From positions 62,001 to 126,000 of the forward strand of contig JAJKFH010003173.1 in assembly GCA_023333565.1 (NCBI GenBank): a stretch of DNA of 64,000 nucleotides, in the 5' to 3' direction. The stretch is from Puffinus mauretanicus (Eukaryota; Chordata; Aves; Procellariiformes; Procellariidae). The position numbers and the translations under genes were made by a program. Below the pieces are notes generated by a model. The model saw nothing but the letters and a program-made list of their open reading frames with translations. It ran no database searches and had not been told where the DNA came from. This document shows positions 46,641 through 58,080 of this stretch, piece after piece. How positions within the stretch are numbered: the first letter of the stretch is position 1; every line of letters begins with the position of its first letter.

Positions 46641-47000
46641 ATTGGAATAAGCCATCCTGCGCCTGCCCAAGCTCTCTCCCTTCTGCCGGGAGCGGTGCGG
46701 GACTGAGACGGAAGGAGGTGAGCCCGGGGCAGAGGCAGCGTTGACGGAAAAGTTACAGAAAGCTCTCCTCCTCAAGTGAGTCTCCCTCCTGGTTTTCCCT
46801 TTCCCCTTGCACACTTTGTCAGTTAAATCTGTTCCCCCTCCTCGCTGCAGTGGACAGCCTGGCCCCGAACCCCACCCCTCCTCCCCAGCCCCGAGCACCA
46901 ACGCCACCTCAAAGGCTCCAGCGCAGGAGGCAGGTCCCGGAGAGCAGCGCCTCGGGCTGGGGCTACATCAGAGGGGAGCGGGGCGGATTTCCGAATGTTA
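46641..47000. other. GC-rich segment
   Basis: This GC-rich DNA has overlapping frames on both strands. No gene is recognised. Confidence 0.35.
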
Positions 47001-47680
47001 ACATTCAAGCTAGCATGCTGACACGGGGCATTTTGGGGGGTAAAACGTAGACATTGTACAGTAAAATCTCAGTACAACAGTTCTACCTGCTCTGGAAAGG
47101 CGGCTGTAGATACCACAGCCATTTGTAATTAAAATGCGTGATCTTCTCAAACGTGTGACTTAGTTTTTTAGGCAAATCCATATTCTTCAATTTGTAGCCC
47201 GTTCCCATTTTAGGATTATACTGGCAGATCAAATGCACGGCAGTGAAGCCCTGTGATCAGCACTATTGAAATTTCAGATGCTTTAGACCTCTCGTCTTCA
47301 CTCAGGTTTATTCATTTATTCATGATGATGTCTTCTCCTGGCAAGCTCTTGACCCTCCTGTTTCACGGCTTGCAGCACAAACTTCATCAACAATGACTGC
47401 TTTTAGTTAAAAATCTCTCCATCAAGTGGCATCGAGATCAAGTTCTTCTTGAATTTACATCTCTCCGTGGACTGTGATTTTCTCTCTGCTGCTGCATTAT
47501 GTGATTTTTCGTATTGCTTCCAAGAAATGGGGCTGTTACATGGTCAGTCTCACAGCTCTGCCACGTGTCTGAGCGTCGATTCCTCGTCCTGCTGCTGCTG
47601 TGGCTTCTTTCTCTGTTTTTTAATCAACAGAGTGCAGACATCCTTGGTTTAAGATAGATTTAGGGGCCATAAATGGGAAT
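47001..47680. other. AT-moderate noncoding stretch
   Basis: No gene or repeat is recognised. T-rich patches and short frames are present. It could harbour a small regulatory element, but nothing distinguishes it. Confidence 0.33.
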
Positions 47681-48143
47681 CTTCAGAGCCTGCTGCCCCC
47701 ACAATAATGGGTATTGGCATGTAAAATTTTTTTTTAAATTATGTTATTTGATTCAATTGTTACATGCCTTAGATAGGAAACGAATTCAACTTCTCATCCC
47801 CTGGCTTCATGTTTCCCAGCACGCAGCAGAGCCCAGCTGGGACAGGAGGAGAGGGGCTGAACTGGGGTCCCTGAGCTGGGCTCTGCCCCCCCGGCGGTGC
47901 CACCCGCCTCCTGCCTGGCCCCAGCAGTGGCTGCGCTGCCGGGGACCCCCCCGTGCTGGGGGGGCGGGAAGCGGGCGGCTGGAGCACGGGGAAGGGCGAC
48001 AAAAGCAGCCGGAGGAACAGATGCAGGGAGACGCGGGGACACTGGGAGTTTTCCGCAGCACCCAAAGGTGCCCGGGAGCAGCCGCGGGGGCTGGAAGGGC
48101 TGGAGGGGGGAGCAGCAGGGCTGCCTCAGCCACCCTGCTTGTC
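47681..48143. other. GC-rich segment upstream of the pentamer array
   Basis: This GC-rich sequence has frames open on both strands. A 288-codon + strand frame starts here and runs through the following array, but its C-terminal half is just translated simple repeat. Confidence 0.4.
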
Positions 48144-48163
48144 GGTCCCTTCCAGCTGAAACA
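48144..48163 (+). mobile_element. probable CR1 LINE 3' terminal remnant
   Basis: GGTCCCTTCCAGCTGAAA directly precedes the pentamer array. It resembles the CR1 3' terminal GGTCCCTTCCAAC box, the same one seen intact at 4052-4067. In CR1 the box is followed by short terminal repeats, so the array at 48164 is best explained as an expanded CR1 tail. Only about 20 bp are recognisable, so this is a short match supported by its position. Confidence 0.55.
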
Positions 48164-48412
48164 TCCTATCCTACCCTGTCCTATCCTGTTCTACCCTATC
48201 CTGTCCTGTTCTATCCTGTTCTATTCTATCCTATCCTACCCTATCCTATCCTATCCTGTTCTATCCTATCCTATCCTGTTCTACCCTATCCTGTCCTGTT
48301 CTATCCTGTTCTATTCTATCCTATCCTACCCTGTTCTATCCTATTCTATGCTATCCTATCCTGTTCTATCCTATCCTATCCTATCCTATCCTATCCTATC
48401 CTATCCTATTCC
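48164..48412 (+). repeat. (CTATC/CTGTT)n pentanucleotide array with higher-order duplication
   Basis: About 50 pentamer units of the type CTATC, with variants CTGTT, CTACC, CTATT, CTGTC and one CTATG. The order of variants is not random: the 64 bp at 48179-48242 are repeated exactly at 48269-48332, a 90 bp offset, followed by a homogeneous CTATC run to about 48405. This shows a block duplication inside the array after variants had accumulated. Translation gives Ser-Tyr-Pro-Ile/Leu-type peptide repeats in two frames, which is an artefact and not a protein. Confidence 0.95.
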
Positions 48413-49041
48413 AATTCCTGGTGCTTGGACAGGAGGGAGACAGGGGGAGCAGCCTACAGCCTCAGCCCCAGGGCTCCGGGCTGTTTTCCCTTTTTCACAA
48501 GAATCTGCTTGCTACTTTGGATTCTTACAGAAAGAATAGAAGAAATTTAGAGAGATACTATGGATACAAGATACAGCATGCCCAGCCTTGCACTAAAAAG
48601 CTTTCTGTTTTACAGGAGCTATTCTGTTCTAGTCCCTACTATTTATCACCTTAGTATCTGATCACCACGTAGCAGTGTACTAAAGATGCAATTAGCATTC
48701 TCACAGATATTATCTGTAGCAATATACAGCAATAAAAGCCGAGAAGTGAAGAAGGCAGCGTCCAGTACAGCACCCATCCTGCTTTCTGCCTGGGCTGCAG
48801 ATTTGTTTTACACACTGGAATTTCTGACAACCACAAATAATGGGAGTTTCAGTTTAATCTAAAATATAGCAATATCTCCTAGCATCAAATAGGACGTTGG
48901 TTCGCTATCAGAGCATCCTGGTGTATAAATGCCAGTTCTTATTGCTTTTTCCCTGCAGGTTCCCCATACAAACACTGACCCGCTTCAAACCTGTCGAGGT
49001 TATAACAGCCCCAGAATCCCGTTTCGGAGAGGTATGATTGC
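48413..49041. other. moderate noncoding stretch
   Basis: No gene or repeat family is recognised between the pentamer array and the next small duplication. Confidence 0.38.
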
Positions 49042-49119
49042 CTGCTATTTACCTGCCTGAAAGGAGACCTGTAATCAAACCTGTTGTTTACCTGGCTAAC
49101 AGAGACCTGTAATCAAGTC
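49042..49119 (+). repeat. imperfect ~39 bp tandem duplication
   Basis: Two adjacent copies (49042-49080 and 49081-49119) share the order CTG, TTTACCTG, CT, and GAGACCTGTAATCAA, with several substitutions and one single-base indel. The divergence indicates an older duplication than the perfect ones elsewhere in the window. Confidence 0.85.
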
Positions 49120-50760
49120 CACAATTTAGCGCCTGAGCCGCCTATGTTGCTAGGTGGGCTCCCATGAAGCCCAGGGAGGGGGACTGGTGGGGAAGTGCCG
49201 GGGTCTCCGGGCACGGAGCTGGGTTTGCCCCCGGGGCTCTGCTCCTCTCTGGCTCAGGGCAGGTGCTGGGGGCTGGGGGCAGGAGGGGGACAGGAGCCCA
49301 CCGGACCCACAGTGGAGAGGACCTTCCTGCAAGAGACCCAAGAGCTGTTGCTCAAGAGCATAGGTACATTTTTCCGCACAGTTTTCATCCAGGCCTGTTT
49401 GGGGAAGATTAGCATTGGCACCATGTCAAAGATGAGCTTAATCTCGTTATGAATATTCATTTGTTCATGTTCCGTGACAGTTTTCCTTGGAGTCTCAGTG
49501 CGGCTGTGGCCACAGCAGGCCGGAGCTGGGCTATTTCCCTGCGGTACTTCTGGCTCCGAATGCATGGAAACAACTGTGGGGGAAACTCTACCGTTCAGCA
49601 AGTTTATGGGCAATGCAATTTATTTTATGATCAAATTACACCAGGGTAATGCTGCCTTTTGCATCAGACAATTCAGTTCTAGTAATTGCTACCCTGGGGG
49701 TCTCTTCTTTTCTCTGTATACCCAGCCCATTTATAACACTAATGGTAGCAATGTGTGAGCAGAGGGAGGATAATAGACCTTAAATAGCAGCAACATCTTG
49801 TTGGAGGAGAGAGCAAGCTTTGTCTTTATATTTCCAAGACTTGTTGAGCCTTATGAGGTGCATGCCTCTCTCGGTGAGATGTGAAACAACACAAAAAGTT
49901 GATGCTATGTGAACTGATTAGGTCAGACTGCTTTCACAGCGTGCCTCCTCAAACTCTGCTACCTCAAGGTGTGTTCTGTTTCCATACACAAACGCTTGCA
50001 CCTGCATTAGCCTCTGCACGGATTGGTGTGGGCACGCATGTGCATACATCCACTGACCAACGAGACAAGTCTGCGTGCATATAGGTTGCAAAGAAGAAGA
50101 AAACGTGCAAAGAACTGGAAAAAAAACAGTCTTTTGCTTGTGAAATATAGCCAACTAATTTTGCAAACGCACTACGTAAGAAAGGTTAAAGTACTCTGCT
50201 AGGTAAAAATTCTGAATATTTCCAAAATACAGAAAGGCAGACACCCCAAGCTGAATATAGTTATATGGAATAATCTCTTTTATTGCCCATGGTAAGCAAT
50301 AAGGCTACTGTGAGTCCCTCAGATGTCTGAACTTGTTCTATTTTTATGACAGTTATGAAATTGGAAATGAAAATCCTTCATTCTTACACAATTTTTGGTT
50401 CCTGTTCCCCAGCTGGCCCTTGTTCCCTGTGACCTTTGCTGCAACGTCCCTTATGATCTAAACTGAGCTCTGCAGGATAGATCGAGACTGTTACTGCGTG
50501 AGGCAGAAAGTGCAGAGCAGGACAGCGTCTGGGAGGCACCGACAGCCCTGCCAGGAGGTCTCCACTGGCTCTTCTGCACCATCCCTCCCCTCCTTCCTTT
50601 TACTCTCTGTTGTATTTGCAACCAACTCATAATATGATTTTGCTCCCCGTACAAATGACTCTGGGCCATGATTCAAATGAGATAAGGCCTTGGATTGCCT
50701 CCTTTTTTGGTACATTTAACAAAATACTTGTGTATAAAATCAAGCTCTCAAGCAGTAAAG
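49120..50760. other. moderate noncoding stretch
   Basis: No gene is recognised. A GC-rich patch (49150-49330) carries short frames on both strands. AT-richer DNA from about 50160 to 50400 has no distinct motif. Confidence 0.38.
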
Positions 50761-50799
50761 CGAGGTGAATACCACTCAGCATTTCTTTTCATCTTACAG

Positions 50800-51039
50800 A
50801 TATGAAGAGCTGAAATGTCACAGGAAGGTGGTGTTAAGAATGAAAATCTTTTCACAGCCTTCCTTGACTTTTTTAAGGTGAAAATAAGTCTGGGATCTGA
50901 GCACGGTATTGCTAAAAATTGGATGCTTGTAATTAATCGAAAGGAATACAAAAGTAGCTCCAGCTTGAAAATCCATATAAGCGTTCATTATAACGAGATC
51001 TCTAAGTCTCAAACTCTATTTCGATTTGTAATTCTCAGG
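50800..51039 (+). other. weak candidate exon with ATG frame
   Basis: A pyrimidine-rich tract ending CATCTTACAG (to 50799) looks like a 3' splice site. From an ATG at 50815 a frame stays open to a CTCAG|GTAAGC donor-like junction at 51039/51040, and the frame's own stop is formed only by the intronic TAA. An in-frame TGA at 50803 means the ATG would have to be the start. The roughly 75-residue peptide is Lys/Ser/Phe-rich and matches no family I know. Acceptor and donor words are common by chance. Nothing else in the window supplies partner exons, so this may be a noncoding exon or nothing. Confidence 0.15.
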
Positions 51040-52030
51040 TAAGCTGTGATGTATCAAAACAGGGGCTAAAGTCAGCCAAACTGGTGAACCTGCATAAACA
51101 ACTCTGGGGAGCGAGGACTGGCGTTACGGTCCGTACATCCCCCCGCTGGGGCTCACAGCCCCCGACCGAAGACAAATAAACAGGGGAGCAGCGGCACTGG
51201 GTTTGGCCATTAACAGCACCTCTCTTGTTCCGAGACCTTTGCAAAACCCCTATCAGGCTCTGCTGATGCCTTCTACCACCCTCGCGGCTGTACCTGGACC
51301 GTCAGCAGCTCTTGGCGGCGGGCGGGTCTGTGCCGGCAGCGGAAGCCCGGCCGCGCGAGCAGCGGGCGCAGGAAAGGTGCCGAGAGCCGCGGCGCAGCGG
51401 GGGAGAGCACAGGTCACTGCCTGCCGAGGTTTTCTGCCGTAGTAGCGTGGTGACAGTTTTAGCATCTAATTAATACCATCCTCGGGAGAACAGGACTGAG
51501 CTGAATGCCAAGGTTGCTGGCCACGGAGAGAGGATGAATAGGAGCTGTCAAAGTCAAGTAACCAAGGAGGACAGAAATGAAAACCGTGCTGGGTGCAGGC
51601 AGTCAGCAATAGCTTGGCCTGAACCGCACGTAACTCCCCAGAATGAGATACTCAAATTCCAACACTGGGAATAGCAAATGTCTGCTCCCCCTCGAAGGTG
51701 CCACCGCTTGCTCTGAGCTGCACCCGCGGCCCTGGCAGCGGGGCAGACCCCGGGGGCTGCGGTTTGTCCTTGGGAGATGTAGGTCTGAGCCTCCCACCCG
51801 CAGGGACTTCTGCTGCTGAGTAGCATGTTCAGCCACCACTTAACCCCTCTGTTCTTCCCTTTCCATATCTCTGAAATGAAGATGGCATTTGCCTTCCTCC
51901 GAGGCGAGCAGCGAGCTCTGCAGTTAATGCCCAGGGAGCTCTGCCAGGTGAAGGTCAAAGCCTCAGCGGCACCGCCGCGTTCGGCGCAGATTGATGCTGG
52001 CCGGGAGGGAGCTGACGCCTGTCAATGCGA
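51040..52030. other. moderate to GC-rich noncoding stretch
   Basis: No gene is recognised. A CpG-rich patch lies at 51280-51430. Frames up to 134 codons overlap on both strands. Confidence 0.38.
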
Positions 52031-53290
52031 AAGAATCTGAACAAATGACGCAGCATAATGTATTTTGAAATAATGTCCTCTATTTTGCGGAAAGTCACAG
52101 CGCAAGCTATGTTGGAAGCAAGTCTTGATCTATTTAAACTGTTTTGCTCGGGGTTTAAAAAGGACAAGAATTTCTTGGAGCAGGGGGAAATCAACAGCAA
52201 ACTTTCAACCAGCTGTATAATTTCCTACAAATATTCCACAGCCCCTGGGATCCCAACACCCTCGCTGAACGCATGGCGAGGTGCTCATCCTGCGCCACCG
52301 TCTCCATCCTCTGCTCCCAGATAACACGGCACAGGGTGCCCGCAGCAGTGCGATGAGGCTAGAAAAGTGGTTAAAGGAGTCCTGGAGGATACCTGGACGA
52401 TTGCAAAGAGGAAAGGCAGCCCCTCCGCACTGGCGCTGGGCTCCTGACACTGCCGGAGAGCCGGGCTACAGCAGCCTTTTAACCGTAAGTTAGATGGACT
52501 CTGAGAAGAAGAAATACTGACTGATTTTTGCCAAGTGCCTCTGTCCCCACCCTTGGGAAGCGGCAGATACACCTCGGGCTCCTGGAGAAGGCGTTTCTCC
52601 CATCCTCGCATTTCACTCTCCTCAGCTGACTCGGTTCCCGGTACGGATCCCCTGTGCTTGCTGGGGTCCTCCCTGCCTGCCTCTCTCCTCCATCCCTGAC
52701 TGGCGTTATTTCACGCTACCTTTCATGCGTTCTTTCATCTGGGCTGCCTTCCAACCCTTTTTGCTTTGATCTGGCCCATGAATGTCAATAAGCTATTTTT
52801 GGAAGCACCATTCCAGATGCCTTCAGATCTCTTCCGCCGTCTCTGCCGGCGTCTGCAGCGCAGAGCACACATGGCCGCGGCCAGAAGGGCTTTGAATGGA
52901 ACGGAGAAAGCAGCGAGTGCCCCGCACAGCGCCCGGCTCCCGCTGATCGCGCCGGCGGGCGTGCAGGCACGTAAGTTAATCCAAGGCTGCTACGTGCCCT
53001 TACGCTGCAATGTGACAAAAAGCTACCGCTGGCCACAGAGAGCCTCGCCACAATTTACTGATTTACTTTTAACACTTCATTCCTCAGCAATAATACACAT
53101 CAGCAAAGAGGAATAGGAAATAGCTTCCGGCAATGCTGAATGGACTCTCGGTGCCTACGTGCTGCAACCTTGGTTTTACCCAGCAAGGTTACAGCTCGGA
53201 GCAGTTACACTACTATCTCATAGCTCATATTTTTTCCCCTTATTCTTAAAATAGCTTAAAGTGGTTAAGACATTTCTATAACATCCCCGG
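52031..53290. other. mixed noncoding stretch
   Basis: An AT-richer patch at 52050-52230 is followed by moderate DNA and a CpG-rich patch at 52830-52980. No gene is seen. Frames are short or opposed by the other strand. Confidence 0.38.
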
Positions 53291-53990
53291 GTGAGCTTCT
53301 GGGATGCACTGAATCACTTCAGCTCCCGAGGCAAGTCAAGAGCAGCAGTTCTGCTGGCAGCCGGCGGCGCTGCAGGGGCCGGGGGCCGCCCCCGAGCAGG
53401 GCAGAGGGGCTCGGTCTGGGCAGGCGCCGGGCGCACCCGCGCACCTCCTGCCACCGCTGTCCCACCAGCAACGCCCGCCCCGCAGGCCGCGGGCACCCTG
53501 CGCCGTGTTATCTGGGAGCAGAGGATGGAGACGGTGGCGCAGGATGAGCCCCAGGGCACAGCCCCCCGGCAGATTTGCCCTAGAAACCGCCGTCCTCCGC
53601 GGAAGGCGCTGATGGAGCAGCTCCGCGCCGCTGCCGGCTCCACCACCTGCCCTGCGCTCAGCAGCACCTTCTCCAACGCAAGGGCAAGCTCTGCAGCAGG
53701 GTCCCGTCCCACCGCAGACCGCAGAGGAGGGCTAGCCAGCGTGACTCCTTAATACCCCAACTTGCTGGGGAGGCGAGGGGAACACTTCTCGGCAATCACC
53801 ACCTCACGGCGCACAGCCAAGGACGCACATCTCTGAGCACAGCCTGGGTCCGGCCGCCCGTCCCTCCCCGGCTCAGCGCCGCGTCCTGCAGAAGGGAGCC
53901 CGTCGGCAGCGGAGGGCCCCTCCGAGCGGCCCAAACCTCGCAGGGAGGGGCGCGGTGCAAGGACGAGCGGTTGAGCATTTCCTAGCAGAA
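53291..53990. other. long CpG-dense GC-rich segment
   Basis: This is the longest CpG-dense stretch of the window, with a 153-codon + strand frame and a 132-codon - strand frame open over the same bases. Translations are Ala/Arg/Pro/Gly-rich without domains. It is sharply followed by AT-rich DNA at about 54000. It could be an orphan CpG island or the promoter of an unannotated transcript. No TATA box, initiator or convincing exon is visible. Confidence 0.4.
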
Positions 53991-55020
53991 GAGCTCAAAG
54001 GGTTACTTTAAGAATTAAAGTGTTCCCGTTAGAAAAAAGCTTTGAATGATAGTCTCCCAGGTATAAGAGACCGCAAATAGCATAAAGTAAAATAAAGAGG
54101 AGCAGGAAATAGGCACCTGCTGAAACAAAAAATAGAGTGTGCTTCCTCAGCTGAAAATTCCCATTTATCGTCACATACATAGACCCACACACTTTTTCTA
54201 CAGAATTCTTGTTCAGAAAATTATTGATCCACATCCACTCTTAAGTGTATCTCTCATTTTTCATCTCCTTTCTGCTAAACAGTCATACTTGATAAATCTC
54301 TGTTATATATGCACTTACACCCTGACACACTGTGCATGCACACACAGACACACAGATCCTCTTGTGCCTTTAAACACAACTGCTTCGGTATTCCCATGTG
54401 CTCACATACATGTACTTGGTCTCATCCGCTCAAGCCTAAAGAGATTTCCTGAATAAAACGTCAGTCTGCTCAGGGAGATGAAGCTAAATACATATCTAAT
54501 ACGCGCCTGAGTTCCCGAGCACGCGGAAACGTGGCTTTTGAGCTGCCCAGCCCTTTCTAAAGCCGTGGAAAGCACAAGGTGCTGCCCGGCGTCTCGGCTG
54601 TGTCCCTGTCAGCACGCAGCCTGGCAGGCTGTCTGCTTCTGTACCGAGCACAGTTATCTTCTGCAGACAAGCCAAAATAATCATAATTTGCAAAGATTTT
54701 TCTCCAGTCTGCACCTCCTATACCACCTGCAAGGGTGGATGTGAGAAGTGGGACATGAATTGCAGCCTTTTGCACCTTTTATCCTCAAACTGAATGAATG
54801 TGGAAACAACATTTTCATTGGCGTTTGCTTGTCCTTATAGCCTGTGTCGCGGGTGACGGGGGTTTCTGATTTCAGGAGCTCAAGCAGCCTCAAACCTGCC
54901 AGGTCTTAAATTTATTATTGATTCCTTCTACTGTCTCCAGGGACCGCTGCAAAAGAGCCGGGCTAAAACCCTTATTTATGATGCATGGCATTTTCAGCAC
55001 AGGATGCTGATTGAAGAGGA
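53991..55020. other. AT-rich to moderate noncoding stretch
   Basis: No gene is recognised. A CA-rich patch (about 54310-54360) is not a clean microsatellite. Short frames have no family resemblance. Confidence 0.38.
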
Positions 55021-56290
55021 TTTCAGGTATAGCAATTATTCAACCACAAACACTCCGATGTTTAACTAATAATCTGTTTTACCATAAAGTCCTCCAATCC
55101 CTAAGGATTGGGACGTTCGATAGATCATCTCGTAGCACTGTGCCTTATTGGCCTGTATAAACAGAATGAAGCCAAAGATGAGCTGGGTGGGGAAAGACGC
55201 TCCCTGGCACCCTGCAGCCTGGGCAGCCCCTCTGCAGGACGGGGGTACGGGGAGAAGGACCTGGGCACCCCGGGAGACAGGACAGGCTTCCTGGCCAGAT
55301 CCTGACCCTGCTCCATGGACCTGCTAGAATTAGTAGTTATGCAGAGAAATAAAAAGACTGGGGAAAATATTAAATGACTAAACTCAACAAAATTCCTATT
55401 TCGGTTTTTGGCAGAGATTCCTTTGCGAAGAATGTCCCTGATCAACATCTGCTGTTGAAAGTTCCTGCGTTCCGGGGTGAAAGTTCCTGAGAGGTCTCGC
55501 TACAGGAGGATAGTGAGAAGCCACAATAAGACCATCTTCAGAGACGACACTGGAAGAGCCAGGGCAAGAAATACCATTACATATGCGCTTGCAGATTGTT
55601 AAGCACCTTTCAGTATTTTAATGAGCATTTGGATCTTGCAATGAATGTTTTCTATTGTGCTACAAGGTCTTTTAATGGCTGCACTGACAGCGAGACACAT
55701 GTTCGCAGAGGAAACCACTTTCTAGAGAAATAGGGCCCCATATGAGCAACTTCTACTTCTAACAAATGAATCTGATTAGAGAACTTTTTCTTCCCTTTCA
55801 TCCCGGGAGGAGGAGGATGAAAAAGGATTAAAATGGAAAGTGAACCCGGTGCCAGGGAGGTGCAGGTTTGATTGTGCAGGTTTTTATCCCATTTCCATTT
55901 AAAGAGAAGTGCATTTTTTCAGGATTCTTGCCACCCTCAATGTACTGACGTTCCTCTACTTTTCCATCATTTTTTGTTTGCCTCTTTTTCCCCCAGTTGT
56001 CTGCAAAGAGACAAATCCTTATGTTTACACACATTTGTATGCAGGAATAAATACCAGGATAGGTGTTGCTCTCTAAAATATGACCAGGGAACACACTGTA
56101 ATCTCTATTAATGACGGTGAATTGCAGGTTTTATAGACTGAGGCAATGTGACTGCTTTATAATTGCCTTTCATACAAAGATGAACACAAAGCTGTAGCCT
56201 CACCACAATATATTTATTTATCCTGGGTTAGGTTTGACTTGGAAATGCCACTCTGTTCATTAAATGATTAACAGCTAATGAAATCTTGCA
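55021..56290. other. AT-moderate noncoding stretch
   Basis: No gene is recognised. AT-rich patches at 55020-55090, 55590-55670 and 56110-56290 contain words such as GTTTAACTAATAATCTG (about 55059-55075) and CATTAAATGATTAACAGC. They could be small regulatory elements. Confidence 0.33.
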
Positions 56291-57110
56291 GCTACCTTCT
56301 CTGAAAATGCCCCTTGGAGAAACAAAACCATCTATTTCACACTTTTCCTTTTGCCACGTGCTTCTGCCTCACTCAGCAGGGCAAGAGTTACAATGGCTTG
56401 CTGCGTTTGCCCCCCCGAGGGCACTATGTGGTCCCTGCACGACGTGGTCCTTGAAGGTGGACACAGACTTCATGTAAGCCCCGGTCCCCAGGGGGCTTTT
56501 AACAGAGAAATCTCTTCCAGCCGGCTCAGGGCACCTTCGTCACAGATGGGTGCCCTGGCTTCAGTTGGAGGTTGTATTTGTTTATCTTCTCTAGAAGTCA
56601 GTTCATCGCCTGGACATGGTCCATTGTGAAGCCACCGTGCTGGAAGCCCATGGGATCTCCAGGTCTCCACTCAATGGCCCAACACCCTTTTGAATAAACC
56701 CTGCGACGAGGGGTGGACCGGGGGAGGTTTACGTCTATCAGGTTTCCTCACCAAGCAAAAGACGGGGTAAAGAATTACAAATGAGAGCATCAACAACCGT
56801 CTTCAGTCTTCCAGAAACTGCCGGCGTGTGTTATCCTTCCTTGCACACCCCTGTCCAGAGATTCCCCAAACACCGTGAGGGGCAGCCTGGCATTTTGGCC
56901 CCTGTGAAACTACAGAGCCAGACGGAAAGACCCACTTACGGTTCAGCCCTTTTTAACACAGCGGTGATGCTCAAACTGTTCTGTGTTTCACCTGAGAATT
57001 TGTTGATGACGATGCGTGGTTTAGGGCTTTTTTTGTCCTCTTCCACCTCTGGTTGAGCACTCTCCATTGGCAACAGCTTCAACCTCAGACCGTGCTGTGA
57101 GGGAGAGATA
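56291..57110. other. moderate noncoding stretch
   Basis: No gene, RNA or repeat is recognised. Frames up to 92 codons lack family resemblance. Confidence 0.38.
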
Positions 57111-57560
57111 ATCTACACATCATTCTCCTTTTTTTTTCCTGCCCTAGAATTGTTGTTCTTCATCCCAATATGGAAACGTAGTTTGAAATATAGTAACCTT
57201 TTTTCTTTATATACCTGGAGTATGCTTGAAGTCAAATGGAGATACAAAATTTACTTGCTACTGCCACCGAAGATTTTTCTCCGGCAAATTATTCAGTTTT
57301 ATTAAGCACATAAAGACCTACAAAGTTGGTCTTTTAATGTACTTATATAGCCATAAACTTATATCGCTGAAATAATTGCATTTTAATGATTTTTTTATCT
57401 TCGCATAATTTGTATATTTAACAATCACACCAATAGAAAGAGAAATGCTCACTGTAGAAGCTTTCTGCTTAGAGATTAGGTGCACGCTTATTCCTCATCC
57501 CCACACTGCTGATGAAAGCTTCCTAATTCCCTATTATGTGCTCTTAATGGCTTCTGTGAA
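57111..57560. promoter_or_regulatory. AT-rich candidate conserved noncoding element
   Basis: This strongly AT-rich, non-repetitive block contains TTTTATTAAGC, AATAATTGCATTTTAATGAT (about 57371-57390), a GATA-type TTATCT (57395-57400) and GCATAATTTG. No frame longer than chance exists. It is one of the clearest AT islands at this end of the window. Enhancer function is inferred from texture. Confidence 0.33.
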
Positions 57561-58080
57561 GATAATCTAGCCGTTATGACGTCCTGCCTTGGTGCTTCGC
57601 ACACCAGGTTTGAAACGCCCAGGCTGCTCTAGAAACGCAGGTTCAATCCTATCTGGCCAGATTTGCTCTTCTGAAAACCATCTCCGAGGGAAGCTTGTCC
57701 CTGTTGGGAGAAGCCTGCTCCCTTGAGCCCTGCGCTGAGGACTCCCGTGGGATGCAAGAGGCACACGCGCCTGGACCGCAGTCAGCCAGACCTCGTTTTT
57801 ACACAGAAAAAAAAAGAATTATGTCCTAACTTCTTTAGAAAGCACACAGAGATCCAAAACCGGGTTGGCTGGCAACACCTTTCACCTCATGCTGTCTCTG
57901 GTGGACTTTTTGGGTGCCTGCTGGGAGCACCCCAAAGCCGCGACCTCGCGCTGGAGGTTTGCCATCTCCCGCGGGCGTCCCAGTCCTGCGGGGCCGGGGC
58001 TCCCCCAGGCAAAGCCCTGAGAAACTCCTCGGTACGTTTGGCTCTTGGGTTGTGACAAACACACAGCAGTGTTTTAAACT
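57561..58080. other. moderate to GC-rich spacer
   Basis: No gene is recognised. A stretch near 57640 resembles a tRNA B box but lacks an A box and a cloverleaf, so no tRNA is called. Confidence 0.38.

Noticed and set aside
48164..48412. CRISPR-like array
   Set aside because: Units are contiguous pentamers without spacers, and the genome is eukaryotic.
47673..48539. 288-codon frame with Ser-Tyr-Pro-Ile-type repeats as a repeat protein
   Set aside because: The repeat peptide is the translation of the pentanucleotide array. A second + strand frame gives the same kind of peptide, so it is a property of the DNA repeat.
57600..57680. tRNA gene suggested by a GGTTCAATCC B-box-like word
   Set aside because: No A box, no cloverleaf and no terminator at the expected positions.
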